Source: Phycisphaerales bacterium
Lineage (GTDB): Bacteria > Pseudomonadota > Gammaproteobacteria > Competibacterales > Competibacteraceae
Length of the DNA: 5,976 nucleotides
Direction: 5' to 3'
NCBI GenBank assembly: GCA_014879435.1
Contig: JACSSB010000301.1
Coordinates: forward strand, 1-5,976
Position numbers and translations under genes: made by a program. How positions within the stretch are numbered: position 1 is the stretch's first letter; each line of letters opens with the position of its first letter. Below the pieces are notes generated by a model. That model did no database searches and was not told where the DNA came from. It saw nothing but the letters and a program-made list of their open reading frames with translations. Positions 1 to 5,773 of this stretch are shown in pieces.

Positions 1-167
1 CCCATGCAGATTTCGTCGATCATGTCGGCCGAAACGCCAGACCGTTCGATCGCACCCTTAGCTGCGGTCATTGCCAGCTCGCGGGCCGATACGTCTTTGA
101 GGCTGCCCATGAATTTACCAATCGCCGTGCGCGCGGCACTGACAATCACGACTTCTTTAAGAGCCAT
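1..167 (-). CDS. Acetyl-CoA acetyltransferase (thiolase), N-terminal 55 residues; runs off the left edge
   Basis: The gene starts at the ATG at 167 (read leftwards) and continues past base 1, so only 55 complete codons are visible. The protein begins MALKEVVIVSAARTAIGKF, followed by GSLKDVSARELA. This is the standard thiolase N-terminus (VIVSAARTxIGxFxGSL, then an amphipathic helix). Family members of this type join two acetyl-CoA into acetoacetyl-CoA or run the reverse cleavage in the cytosol, supplying polyhydroxybutyrate synthesis (PhaA) or short-chain acyl metabolism (AtoB). The nucleophilic cysteine, near residue 90 in the family, lies outside the window, so activity and subtype cannot be checked. 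An AGGAG ribosome binding site at 174-178, six bases before the ATG, fixes the start. A candidate promoter lies at 302-330. The thiolase family is sure; PhaA versus AtoB versus a broader 3-ketoacyl-CoA thiolase is not decided. Confidence 0.93.
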   Translation of the reverse strand, partial: MALKEVVIVSAARTAIGKFMGSLKDVSARELAMTAAKGAIERSGVSADMIDEICM

Positions 168-173
168 CAGTTA

Positions 174-178
174 CTCCT
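174..178 (-). promoter_or_regulatory. Ribosome binding site of the thiolase gene
   Basis: On the minus strand this reads AGGAG, six bases before the ATG at 167. It is a near-ideal Shine-Dalgarno match and settles the thiolase start. Confidence 0.8.
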
Positions 179-261
179 CAGGATTTTCATGGTTTACGGT
201 AGTCGCATGTTGGCTCGGTCTGTTCTCGACCTTGCTGCCGAAGTTTCCTACCTTAGTGGTA

Positions 262-290
262 TCCACACCCGCTGGACGGCATCGTGTGGA
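262..290. repeat. Perfect 7+7 inverted repeat in the thiolase leader (possible operator or hairpin)
   Basis: The arms are TCCACAC (262-268) and GTGTGGA (284-290), exact reverse complements separated by 15 bases. Inside the loop, CCG (269-271) can also pair with CGG (277-279). Arm starts are 22 bases apart, about two helical turns, which suits a dimeric DNA-binding protein. The site falls at roughly +5 to +33 relative to the predicted thiolase transcription start. No T-run follows on either strand, so it is not an intrinsic terminator. Whether it acts as an operator, an RNA hairpin or neither is unproven. Confidence 0.5.
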
Positions 291-301
291 CAGACTTTGA
301 A

Positions 302-330
302 AAGTAAAGCCTAACTTTGGTGTATGTCAA
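302..330 (-). promoter_or_regulatory. Candidate sigma-70 promoter for the thiolase gene
   Basis: On the minus strand there is a perfect -35 hexamer TTGACA (330-325). After 17 bases comes TTACTT (307-302), or after 18 bases TACTTT (306-301), as a poor-to-moderate -10. Transcription would begin near 295, leaving a leader of about 128 bases before the thiolase ATG. The perfect -35 in an AT-rich setting upstream of a confirmed gene start supports it; the weak -10 suggests that an activator may help or that the real -10 is slightly displaced. Confidence 0.45.
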
Positions 331-516
331 TTTTTCTCCTTATATGTATGTTGAAGTAAAAGATGATGATATAAATTGTTTGTCAGTTCATGACCATAAT
401 TCAAGCCAAATCAATAGTCGCAACTTACCCCTCTGACATGAAGGTCACGGCCTTGCCCTGGCATGAAACCACCTTTAACCCATTTTGGAAATTCCCCTTC
501 AATGCATTCTGGATGG

Positions 517-544
517 TTGAGGCCAACTGAGTTATCGTTATTGT
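517..544 (+). promoter_or_regulatory. Weak candidate promoter for the HPr-domain gene
   Basis: TTGAGG (517-522, four of six matches to the -35 consensus) is followed after 16 bases by TATTGT (539-544, four of six matches to the -10, including the key T, A and final T). It points at the gene starting at 646 and would give a leader of about 95 bases. Its -10 overlaps the inverted repeat at 537-556. Such matches arise often by chance, so confidence is low. Confidence 0.28.
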
Positions 545-556
545 GTGGTTAATAAC
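537..556. repeat. Inverted repeat GTTATT-N8-AATAAC upstream of the HPr-domain gene
   Basis: The arms GTTATT (537-542) and AATAAC (551-556) are exact reverse complements around an 8-base centre containing GTGTGG. An extra GTTAT half-site lies just before it at 531-535. The repeat overlaps the -10 and start region of the weak promoter at 517-544, so a repressor site is possible. The GTGTGG core also occurs in the right arm of the 262-290 repeat, which may be coincidence. Confidence 0.35.
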
Positions 557-565
557 AAAGGCCGG

Positions 566-579
566 TAGCTAGTGAGCTA
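566..579 (+). repeat. Small hairpin followed by a T-rich run in the HPr-gene leader
   Basis: TAGCT (566-570) and AGCTA (575-579) pair around the loop AGTG, with two possible extra G-U pairs at the base, and TTCTTTT follows. The layout resembles a weak intrinsic terminator or attenuator within the leader of the gene at 646. The stem is short and AT-rich, so it is probably too unstable to stop transcription efficiently. Confidence 0.22.
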
Positions 580-645
580 TTCTTTTAATATGACTTGCCG
601 GTTCAGCGCCGTGCGCGGATTGGCGGAACCTTAAGAGATACCGCC

Positions 646-2214
646 ATGACTGCTGAAAAAAATCTTGCCCCGTTCACGATGTCCGCGATCATTGGTGACC
701 AGGAATTCACTCATCTCATCAGTGAACGTGCCCGCCGATTACTGCAGTTGGCGTACCTACTTTCGGAGAAGCACTCCAACTTTATCGATCTGACTCGCCC
801 CTTGATAGGGGATCTATTCTCTCAGTCGGTTCAATTGGAGGAATTACTTGACGCCTATGGCGCACGCAATAACCGCCGCTGGTCCAAATTTCGATCACTA
901 ACCGCCACAATCAAACTGTTTTCTGATGCCTGCTACAAACTGCTGCACATTCGGCATGCCCTACCATCCTATCTGCTATTGCCCATCGATCAGGATTTCG
1001 CCGCATCCACCGCACAGTCGATCATCGATACCGGCGAAATCTTAGCCACCACCACGCATCAATTCCTCACCCAGGCCTCTCGCTTGGGTCTGTCAATCGA
1101 GGCAGACGATATCACCATGGAGCAATTTGCTGAGCCGCTACCAGCAGGCCGACTGGACCAAGATCGGGCCGCCCGCAAGGTGAAGAGCGCCTCGGAAACC
1201 ATCACGCAACTGGCTACCGCCTATTTGAATCTGGCTGCTGAAAGCGATCTCCTGCATATCGTCGAGCGAATCGAACCCTCAGAATACGCCACCTGTATTC
1301 CTGATCCGATCAGCGAAGATAATCTACGCTATTTGAAATTCCGGTTTCACAGCCTTCAATCTCTTTACGATACACATGTCTGTGAAACCGAAATTGAATG
1401 CCTGGATGCTAATTTGCCGGTCCTGCGCGGACATATTAGTGTGGTTTACCATCTCCTGGAAATCGCTACTGGATTGATTCACTATTACGAGCGTCATCTC
1501 AATATTAATACAGGCGATTCTTCTTTGCGGCGCAAACCAGTCATTACGCCACAAACCCTGCTCACCCTACTGATGAATTATTCGGTCGCCTATGCCGGGA
1601 TGTACCTCAATCAAGGGCGTTCCTTATGTCACGTCATACTCAGGCGTTATGCCGAAGTGGGAACCGTCACGGTTCCTGTTCCCTGTTATCGAGGATTACA
1701 TGTCCGACCGGCTACCTTGATTGCGCGGATTGTGCGCCATTATGGCAGCGACGTTAAAATGGAGCTGGATGGTCAATCCTATGACGCCAGCACACCTATG
1801 GATCTCTTCAGGGCTAATGAAAAGATCAATGCACAAAAAAGACGATGGTTACTCATGGAAATCGGATGCTTACCGTTACCGACTGGCAATCTGAACCATG
1901 AGCAAATTCAAACCGCCATCACGGACATCGTGTCCAGGTTAGCCAAGCAAGGCAAACTCATTTTCTACCAACAGCCACTACGGCTCAGCGATGAATTCAC
2001 CCAAGAAGGCATTCTGCTGGAAATCATCACTGCCGAAATCATCCATTTACTGGCCACAGGTCAGATCGATATCAAGACCGATCTGACCATCACCTTTACC
2101 GGTGACAAGCGTGTGCTGAGCGACCTGAAGCTGCTGGCCAAATCTGGCTATGGGGAAGACCGCTTCGGCAACAACATCGCCTTACCCAAGGAATTGGCTT
2201 ACCTGCGCCGGTAG
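646..2214 (+). CDS. Large HPr-domain (phosphocarrier-like) protein of unknown function
   Basis: A 522-residue protein is read from the ATG at 646, which has AAGAGA seven bases upstream. A TTG 17 codons earlier (595) is in frame but has no ribosome site. Residues 1 to about 335 are mostly predicted helix, rich in Leu, Ala, Glu and Arg, with no signal peptide or clear membrane span, and I do not recognise the fold. Residues of about 337-440 form an HPr-like domain: strand VTVPVPC, then GLHVRPATLIARI with His352 at the place of the phosphorylated His15 of PtsH, and Arg354-Pro355 conserved. The segment STPMDLF puts Thr383 at the regulatory Ser46 position, 31 residues after the His as in HPr. HPr domains carry a phosphoryl group in phosphotransferase relays. 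Real HPr is about 88 residues, so this is a fusion or enlarged relative. About 80 C-terminal residues are unassigned. It ends TAG, convergent with pfp. No EI or EII gene is visible. A cytosolic regulatory or sensing role is inference. Confidence 0.85.
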   Translation: MTAEKNLAPFTMSAIIGDQEFTHLISERARRLLQLAYLLSEKHSNFIDLTRPLIGDLFSQSVQLEELLDAYGARNNRRWSKFRSLTATIKLFSDACYKLLHIRHALPSYLLLPIDQDFAASTAQSIIDTGEILATTTHQFLTQASRLGLSIEADDITMEQFAEPLPAGRLDQDRAARKVKSASETITQLATAYLNLAAESDLLHIVERIEPSEYATCIPDPISEDNLRYLKFRFHSLQSLYDTHVCETEIECLDANLPVLRGHISVVYHLLEIATGLIHYYERHLNINTGDSSLRRKPVITPQTLLTLLMNYSVAYAGMYLNQGRSLCHVILRRYAEVGTVTVPVPCYRGLHVRPATLIARIVRHYGSDVKMELDGQSYDASTPMDLFRANEKINAQKRRWLLMEIGCLPLPTGNLNHEQIQTAITDIVSRLAKQGKLIFYQQPLRLSDEFTQEGILLEIITAEIIHLLATGQIDIKTDLTITFTGDKRVLSDLKLLAKSGYGEDRFGNNIALPKELAYLRR

Positions 2215-2250
2215 AAGGAAATCCCGAGCGCATGGAGTCAACACCGTCAT

Positions 2251-2276
2251 GGCTTACAACACCACTCGTGCAAGCC
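2251..2276. repeat. Imperfect inverted repeat in the convergent gap
   Basis: GGCTT (2251-2255) pairs with AAGCC (2272-2276), with two further pairs inside after one mismatch. It sits in the 78-base gap between the convergent HPr-domain and pfp stops, where a bidirectional terminator would be expected. The stem is short, the loop long and there is no T-run on either side, so it is only a weak terminator candidate. I see no better one in the gap. Confidence 0.22.
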
Positions 2277-2292
2277 AGACCCCAGGCCGCCG

Positions 2293-3534
2293 TCAATCAT
2301 CCGTCAAGGTAACCGCCGGTGCCCACAACCGCTCCAAATGTGGAAAATCATCACCGAGCAAGGGGCGTAGATAAGCGCGAAAAGCCTCGGTAACCCCATT
2401 CCCCTCCGCATTGAGGAATTCATCTGGCATATGCCGGGTTCTGGCAGCGACATCACGCACATCGGCCAGATCGTATTTCACCGCATACGCTCCGACACGC
2501 TTGATAACCACCGAACCGCTCAGCCCGCGCCCACAGGCATAATGCACCGCTTTCTCGCCCACCTCATAGGCTTCGCGGGCATCCACGTTAGACACCACCC
2601 CAGGAAACGAGCGCTGGAGATAACCAAAGGTATCGGCGCGTACCCGTTTGATCCCCAATCCTTTTTGCACACTCTCGGCCAGCTCATCGGCCAGTACACC
2701 ACCAGAAAGTTGGATATTGCCGTGTGCGTCAGTCTCCGGTTGGTGACCCGCCTTACGCATCAGATCGACGGCTAGGGGAATTTCCTTGCCTTTTTCGTCT
2801 CGGCTTGCCCAGACCCCTTCCGAAATCGCCACGATACAACGCCCATATCGCTGATAAATCCGATCAATATCGGCAAGATAGCGGTCAATCGAGAAGACGC
2901 GTTCTGGCACATAAATCAGATGCGGGCCGTCATCCTCGTGCCGATGAGCCAGCGCCGCCGCTGCCGTCAACCAGCCTGCATGACGCCCCATCACCACCCC
3001 GATATAGACGCCGGGTAGCGCCATCAGATCGGCGTTGATCCCACCAAAGGCGCTGGCTACAAAGCGCGCGGCGGAAGGATAACCAGGGCAATGGTCGTTG
3101 ATCGGCAGATCATTATCGACGGTCTTGGGAATATGCACGGCGCATAGCTCATAACCTTCTCGATCCGCGTGCTCGCTGACAATGCGCACGGTGTCGGAGG
3201 AATCATTACCGCCAATGTAGAAAAAATAGCGAACCTCATGCTTCCTGAACACACTGAAAATACGCTGGCAATATTCCGCATCCGGTTTGTCACGGGTGGA
3301 ACCCAATGCGGAGGAAGGCGTCCTGGCAACTTGTTCGAGGTTATGGCGGGTCGCCTCGGACAGATCGATGAAATCCTCGGCGACGATACCGCGCACGCCA
3401 TGGCGCGCACCCCACACTTGGCTCACCTGCGGAAACTTACGCGATTCGAGTACCGCCCCGACCAAACTCTGATTGATCACTGCCGTAGGACCGCCGCCCT
3501 GCGCGATCACCACCTTGCCCGTTAAGTGACTCAT
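2293..3534 (-). CDS. pfp: Pyrophosphate-dependent 6-phosphofructokinase (PPi-PFK)
   Basis: A 413-residue cytosolic enzyme that interconverts fructose 6-phosphate and fructose 1,6-bisphosphate with pyrophosphate as phosphoryl donor, a reversible glycolytic step. PFK-family motifs appear in order: GGGPTAVIN (13-21) at the phosphate donor site; GGNDS (108-112); PKTVDND (136-142) with catalytic Asp140; MGRHAGW (182-188) binding the sugar phosphate; ISEGVW (237-242). Asp111 and Lys137 align with E. coli PfkA positions 104 and 124, which are Gly in ATP enzymes and Asp and Lys in PPi enzymes, so PPi use is strongly indicated. The length is usual for bacterial PPi-PFK and longer than the roughly 320-residue ATP PfkA. 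The start ATG at 3534 has AGGAG (3544-3548) nine bases upstream. It lies 60 bases downstream of rarA on the same strand and is probably cotranscribed with it; I see no convincing promoter in that gap. Its 3' end faces the HPr-domain gene. Confidence 0.95.
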   Translation of the reverse strand: MSHLTGKVVIAQGGGPTAVINQSLVGAVLESRKFPQVSQVWGARHGVRGIVAEDFIDLSEATRHNLEQVARTPSSALGSTRDKPDAEYCQRIFSVFRKHEVRYFFYIGGNDSSDTVRIVSEHADREGYELCAVHIPKTVDNDLPINDHCPGYPSAARFVASAFGGINADLMALPGVYIGVVMGRHAGWLTAAAALAHRHEDDGPHLIYVPERVFSIDRYLADIDRIYQRYGRCIVAISEGVWASRDEKGKEIPLAVDLMRKAGHQPETDAHGNIQLSGGVLADELAESVQKGLGIKRVRADTFGYLQRSFPGVVSNVDAREAYEVGEKAVHYACGRGLSGSVVIKRVGAYAVKYDLADVRDVAARTRHMPDEFLNAEGNGVTEAFRAYLRPLLGDDFPHLERLWAPAVTLTDD

Positions 3535-3543
3535 ATGAAAATT

Positions 3544-3548
3544 CTCCT
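3544..3548 (-). promoter_or_regulatory. Ribosome binding site of pfp
   Basis: AGGAG on the minus strand, nine bases before the ATG at 3534. It is a clear Shine-Dalgarno sequence in the 60-base rarA-pfp gap and fixes the pfp start. Confidence 0.75.
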
Positions 3549-3594
3549 GCAGATCATCCAGCCAAAATCATCACCTGAGCGATGCGCTTGGGCT

Positions 3595-4923
3595 TCAAGG
3601 GAATCGTCGTCGGTTGCTATTTCGATCCAGTTCGCGCAACCGTTCCAATTTTTCGCCGATTCGCCCCTCCAAACCGTTGACGGTTGGATGGTAATAGTGA
3701 GCGCCCTTAAGCGCTTCTGGAAAGTAACTTTCACCCGCTGCATAGGCATTGGGTTCATCGTGTGCATAGCGATAGCCTTCGCCATGACCCAATTTCCGGG
3801 CCAAGGTGGTGGGGGCATTACGCAGATGCGGCGGCACCTCCAGCGTACCGTGGCGTTCCACGTCCTGACGAGCTGCCGCCAATGCAGTGTAAACCGCATT
3901 GCTTTTGGCCGCGACCGCTAGGTAGACGATGGCTTGAGCAATGGCCAGCTCACCTTCAGGACTACCCATCCGTTCCTGCGCCTCCCAAGCATTCAGCGCC
4001 AGTTGCAGGGCACGGGGATCGGCATTACCGATATCCTCGCTGGCTATCCGTGTCACGCGCCGGGCGATGTACAACGGATCGCAACCTCCATCCAGCATCC
4101 GGGCGAACCAATACAGCGCTGCATCAGGACTGCTACCGCGTACTGCTTTATGCAAGGCGGAAATTTGGTCGTAGAACAGATCGCCACCGCGATCAAAGCG
4201 CCGCCCCGCCCCTTCGTTCATCACCTCCGGTAGCGCCTCTTCCAGCATCATGCCTTGTGCATCTGCCAGTTCCGCCGCTAATTCCAGCCAAATCAAGACC
4301 CGGCGCGCGTCGCCATCGGCGGACTGAGCCAGTTGCTCTCGCGCCGCAACGGACAACGACCAACGCCCTCCCAGCCCACGTTCGGCATCGTTCAAGGCGC
4401 GATCCAGCAATTGGAGGATGGCGGTGGAATCGAGACTATTCAGTACGTAGACCCGCACCCGCGATAACAAAGCATTATTGAGAGCGAAACCGGGATTTTC
4501 GGTGGTGGCGCCGATGAAGATCAGGGTGCCGTCCTCGACAAAGGGCAGAAACGCATCCTGCTGCGCCTTGTTGAAGCGGTGGACTTCATCGATGAATAAA
4601 ACGGTACGGCGCTGCTGATCTCGCCACAGCATCCGCGCCTGCTCCACTGCCGCCCGCACATCGCGCACACCCGCCATCACCGCTGACAGTCGAATAAACT
4701 CGGCCTGACTGGCCCCGGCTAATAATTCCGCCAGGGTGGTTTTGCCGGTACCGGGTGGTCCCCACAACACCATGGAATGCGGCTGCCCCTGCTCGATGGC
4801 CAAGCGCAGCGGCTTACCCGGCGCCAGCAAGTGCCGTTGGCCAACAAACTGATCCAGCGCACGCGGCCGCAACCGGTCAGCCAAGGGCTGGGGCGAGGCG
4901 CTGGCCAAGACTTTAGCTGGCAT
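3595..4923 (-). CDS. rarA: Replication-associated recombination protein A (RarA/MgsA, AAA+ ATPase)
   Basis: A 442-residue AAA+ ATPase related to clamp-loader subunits, to Mgs1 of yeast and WRNIP1 of humans. It acts at stalled replication forks and single-stranded DNA ends, interacting with SSB. Visible in order: N-terminal RPRALDQFVGQRHLL; Walker A GPPGTGKT (55-62); Walker B LFIDEVHRF (109-117); sensor 1 GATTEN (138-143); the LLSR arginine-finger region (152-155); and the C-terminal RarA tetramerisation/MgsA signature YRYAHDEPN, followed by YFPEAL and GLEGRIGEKL. It is full length compared with E. coli RarA (447). The ATG at 4923 overlaps the lolA stop by 11 bases; an in-frame ATG at 4935 would add four residues and neither has a clear ribosome site. 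The overlap suggests translational coupling to lolA. lolA-rarA order is widely conserved in Gammaproteobacteria, where serS often follows; here pfp follows instead. Confidence 0.97.
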   Translation of the reverse strand: MPAKVLASASPQPLADRLRPRALDQFVGQRHLLAPGKPLRLAIEQGQPHSMVLWGPPGTGKTTLAELLAGASQAEFIRLSAVMAGVRDVRAAVEQARMLWRDQQRRTVLFIDEVHRFNKAQQDAFLPFVEDGTLIFIGATTENPGFALNNALLSRVRVYVLNSLDSTAILQLLDRALNDAERGLGGRWSLSVAAREQLAQSADGDARRVLIWLELAAELADAQGMMLEEALPEVMNEGAGRRFDRGGDLFYDQISALHKAVRGSSPDAALYWFARMLDGGCDPLYIARRVTRIASEDIGNADPRALQLALNAWEAQERMGSPEGELAIAQAIVYLAVAAKSNAVYTALAAARQDVERHGTLEVPPHLRNAPTTLARKLGHGEGYRYAHDEPNAYAAGESYFPEALKGAHYYHPTVNGLEGRIGEKLERLRELDRNSNRRRFP

Positions 4924-5536
4924 CACCGACCACATCCACGCCCGGTGGTGGAGTAAATTTCAGCAGCGCGGGATCGAGTATCGGATTGCGCTCCAGCTTT
5001 TGGAAATCCAAGCGGGTACGTTGACCGAAACTGTCTTCGAGTTCCAGGCTGACCAGCAGATCGCCCTTGAAGGCAACCCGCAACAAGCGAAATTCGGGCT
5101 GCGGTTGCTTGGGGGTCAGATCGTACCAAGTGAGTCCATCCTGGCTGCGTGGGGCGCCCACGCTAAAGGCCTCTTCGATGGGCGCTGCACCGCTCAACAA
5201 GGCCAGCGGTGTCGAACTTAAAGCTTGATCCATCTTACGGACGGTCACTTGCGCCAGATCGATATCATAGGCCCATAACCGTTGGCCGTCGGCGACGATG
5301 ATCTGCTCGGTTGGGGTGCGGTAGTTCCAGCGAAACTTGCCCGGCTTCTGCATCAGCATCTCGCCGCTGGAGCTTTGCACAACCCGTGACCGGTCATCGT
5401 ATACACGCTGGATAAAATCCGCGTGCAACGATTGGAGACCCTCGAAATAGCGTTGCACCGATGATGGCGCAGCCAAAACCAAGGTCGGTACCATCAAACT
5501 CAACACCATGATGATCACTGAAAATATGCGTGGCAC
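4913..5536 (-). CDS. lolA: Outer-membrane lipoprotein carrier protein LolA (periplasmic chaperone)
   Basis: LolA takes lipoproteins released by the LolCDE transporter, carries them across the periplasm and hands them to LolB at the outer membrane. I chose the GTG at 5536, giving 207 residues (E. coli precursor 203), because GGAG (5543-5546) lies six bases upstream. The N-terminus is then a normal signal peptide: MPR, a hydrophobic core rich in Ile, Val, Leu and Met, and a cleavage region VLAAP with the cut after Ala22 or Ala23. An ATG at 5566 (217 residues) is possible but has only a weak ribosome site and puts a Glu in the n-region. The mature part shows LolA features: LHADFIQ near the start, GEMLMQKPGKFRWNY, IVADGQRLWAYD and a C-terminal SFGQRTRLDFQKLERNP. 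The stop overlaps the rarA start, so it leads a probable lolA-rarA-pfp operon. Confidence 0.95.
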   Translation of the reverse strand: MPRIFSVIIMVLSLMVPTLVLAAPSSVQRYFEGLQSLHADFIQRVYDDRSRVVQSSSGEMLMQKPGKFRWNYRTPTEQIIVADGQRLWAYDIDLAQVTVRKMDQALSSTPLALLSGAAPIEEAFSVGAPRSQDGLTWYDLTPKQPQPEFRLLRVAFKGDLLVSLELEDSFGQRTRLDFQKLERNPILDPALLKFTPPPGVDVVGDAS

Positions 5537-5542
5537 GTTGTA

Positions 5543-5546
5543 CTCC
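5543..5546 (-). promoter_or_regulatory. Ribosome binding site deciding the lolA GTG start
   Basis: GGAG on the minus strand, six bases before the GTG at 5536. It is better placed than anything before the in-frame ATGs at 5566 or 5665 and is the main reason for choosing GTG. Confidence 0.6.
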
Positions 5547-5568
5547 AAGCTCAAGATTTTCCACATAG

Positions 5569-5598
5569 ACCCTACTTTGCCGCAAAAGGCGTGATCAA
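5569..5598 (-). promoter_or_regulatory. Weak candidate promoter for lolA-rarA-pfp
   Basis: On the minus strand TTGATC (5598-5593) and TAGGGT (5574-5569) are separated by 18 bases. The -35 has four of six consensus bases and the -10 only three. If real, transcription would begin near 5562, inside the longer lolA reading frame, which would favour the GTG start at 5536. Chance is a real alternative. Confidence 0.22.
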
Positions 5599-5679
5599 TC
5601 TGCCTCGCTGACAGCAAGATCTCCTGCCAAAAATGGGCTAATCGCATCCACAGCGCGATCGCCATCGCTCATGCCCGCG

Positions 5680-5708
5680 TTGTTCCTTGGCAAAATTCCT
5701 CCTAACAT
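5680..5708 (+). promoter_or_regulatory. Candidate sigma-70 promoter for the second phosphofructokinase gene
   Basis: TTGTTC (5680-5685) and TAACAT (5703-5708) are separated by exactly 17 bases. The -10 keeps the key T, A and final T; the -35 keeps TTG. The predicted start near 5715 leaves a leader of about 59 bases before the ATG at 5774. Position and spacing are good, hexamers moderate. Confidence 0.38.
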
Positions 5709-5773
5709 TCCAGTTTGGTTTTTAATGTTTCTATTTCTCCCGCGCAACGTAACGTAATGAGGTTCATTCCACC

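Larger units (their letters stand above)
168..645. other. Non-coding divergent region between the thiolase and HPr-domain genes
   Basis: This 478-base stretch separates two divergently transcribed genes. No convincing protein is encoded on either strand. The open frame on the plus strand at 4-300 is a shadow of the thiolase and its leader. The middle part, roughly 295-420, is visibly AT-rich compared with the flanking genes. It contains a candidate sigma-70 promoter reading left (302-330), an inverted repeat (262-290), a weaker promoter reading right (517-544), a second inverted repeat (537-556) and a small hairpin (566-579). It is long for a simple divergent promoter, so long leaders or several regulator sites are plausible. 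Confidence 0.75.

Noticed and set aside
4..300. Plus-strand open frame of 98 codons
   Set aside because: It runs antisense to the thiolase N-terminus and into its leader; the thiolase translation is unmistakable and this frame has no ribosome site or recognisable motif.
254..331. Short minus-strand frame with AAGGAG before a TTG
   Set aside because: The TTG is part of the TTGACA -35 hexamer and the 25-codon product has no recognisable character; chance is more likely.
461..480. Possible sigma-54 promoter around TGGCATG
   Set aside because: The -24-like GG is present, but there is no GC at the required -12 distance.
590..634. Possible 14-residue leader peptide before the HPr-domain gene
   Set aside because: The ATG at 590 opens a tiny frame ending 11 bases before 646, but there is no Shine-Dalgarno sequence and no run of regulatory codons.
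2215..2292. Strong bidirectional intrinsic terminator between the convergent genes
   Set aside because: Only the weak GGCTT/AAGCC repeat is present, without a T-run on either strand.
3762..4481. Long plus-strand open frame (239 codons) opposite rarA
   Set aside because: It is Pro/Arg/His-rich antisense translation of a well-identified AAA+ gene.
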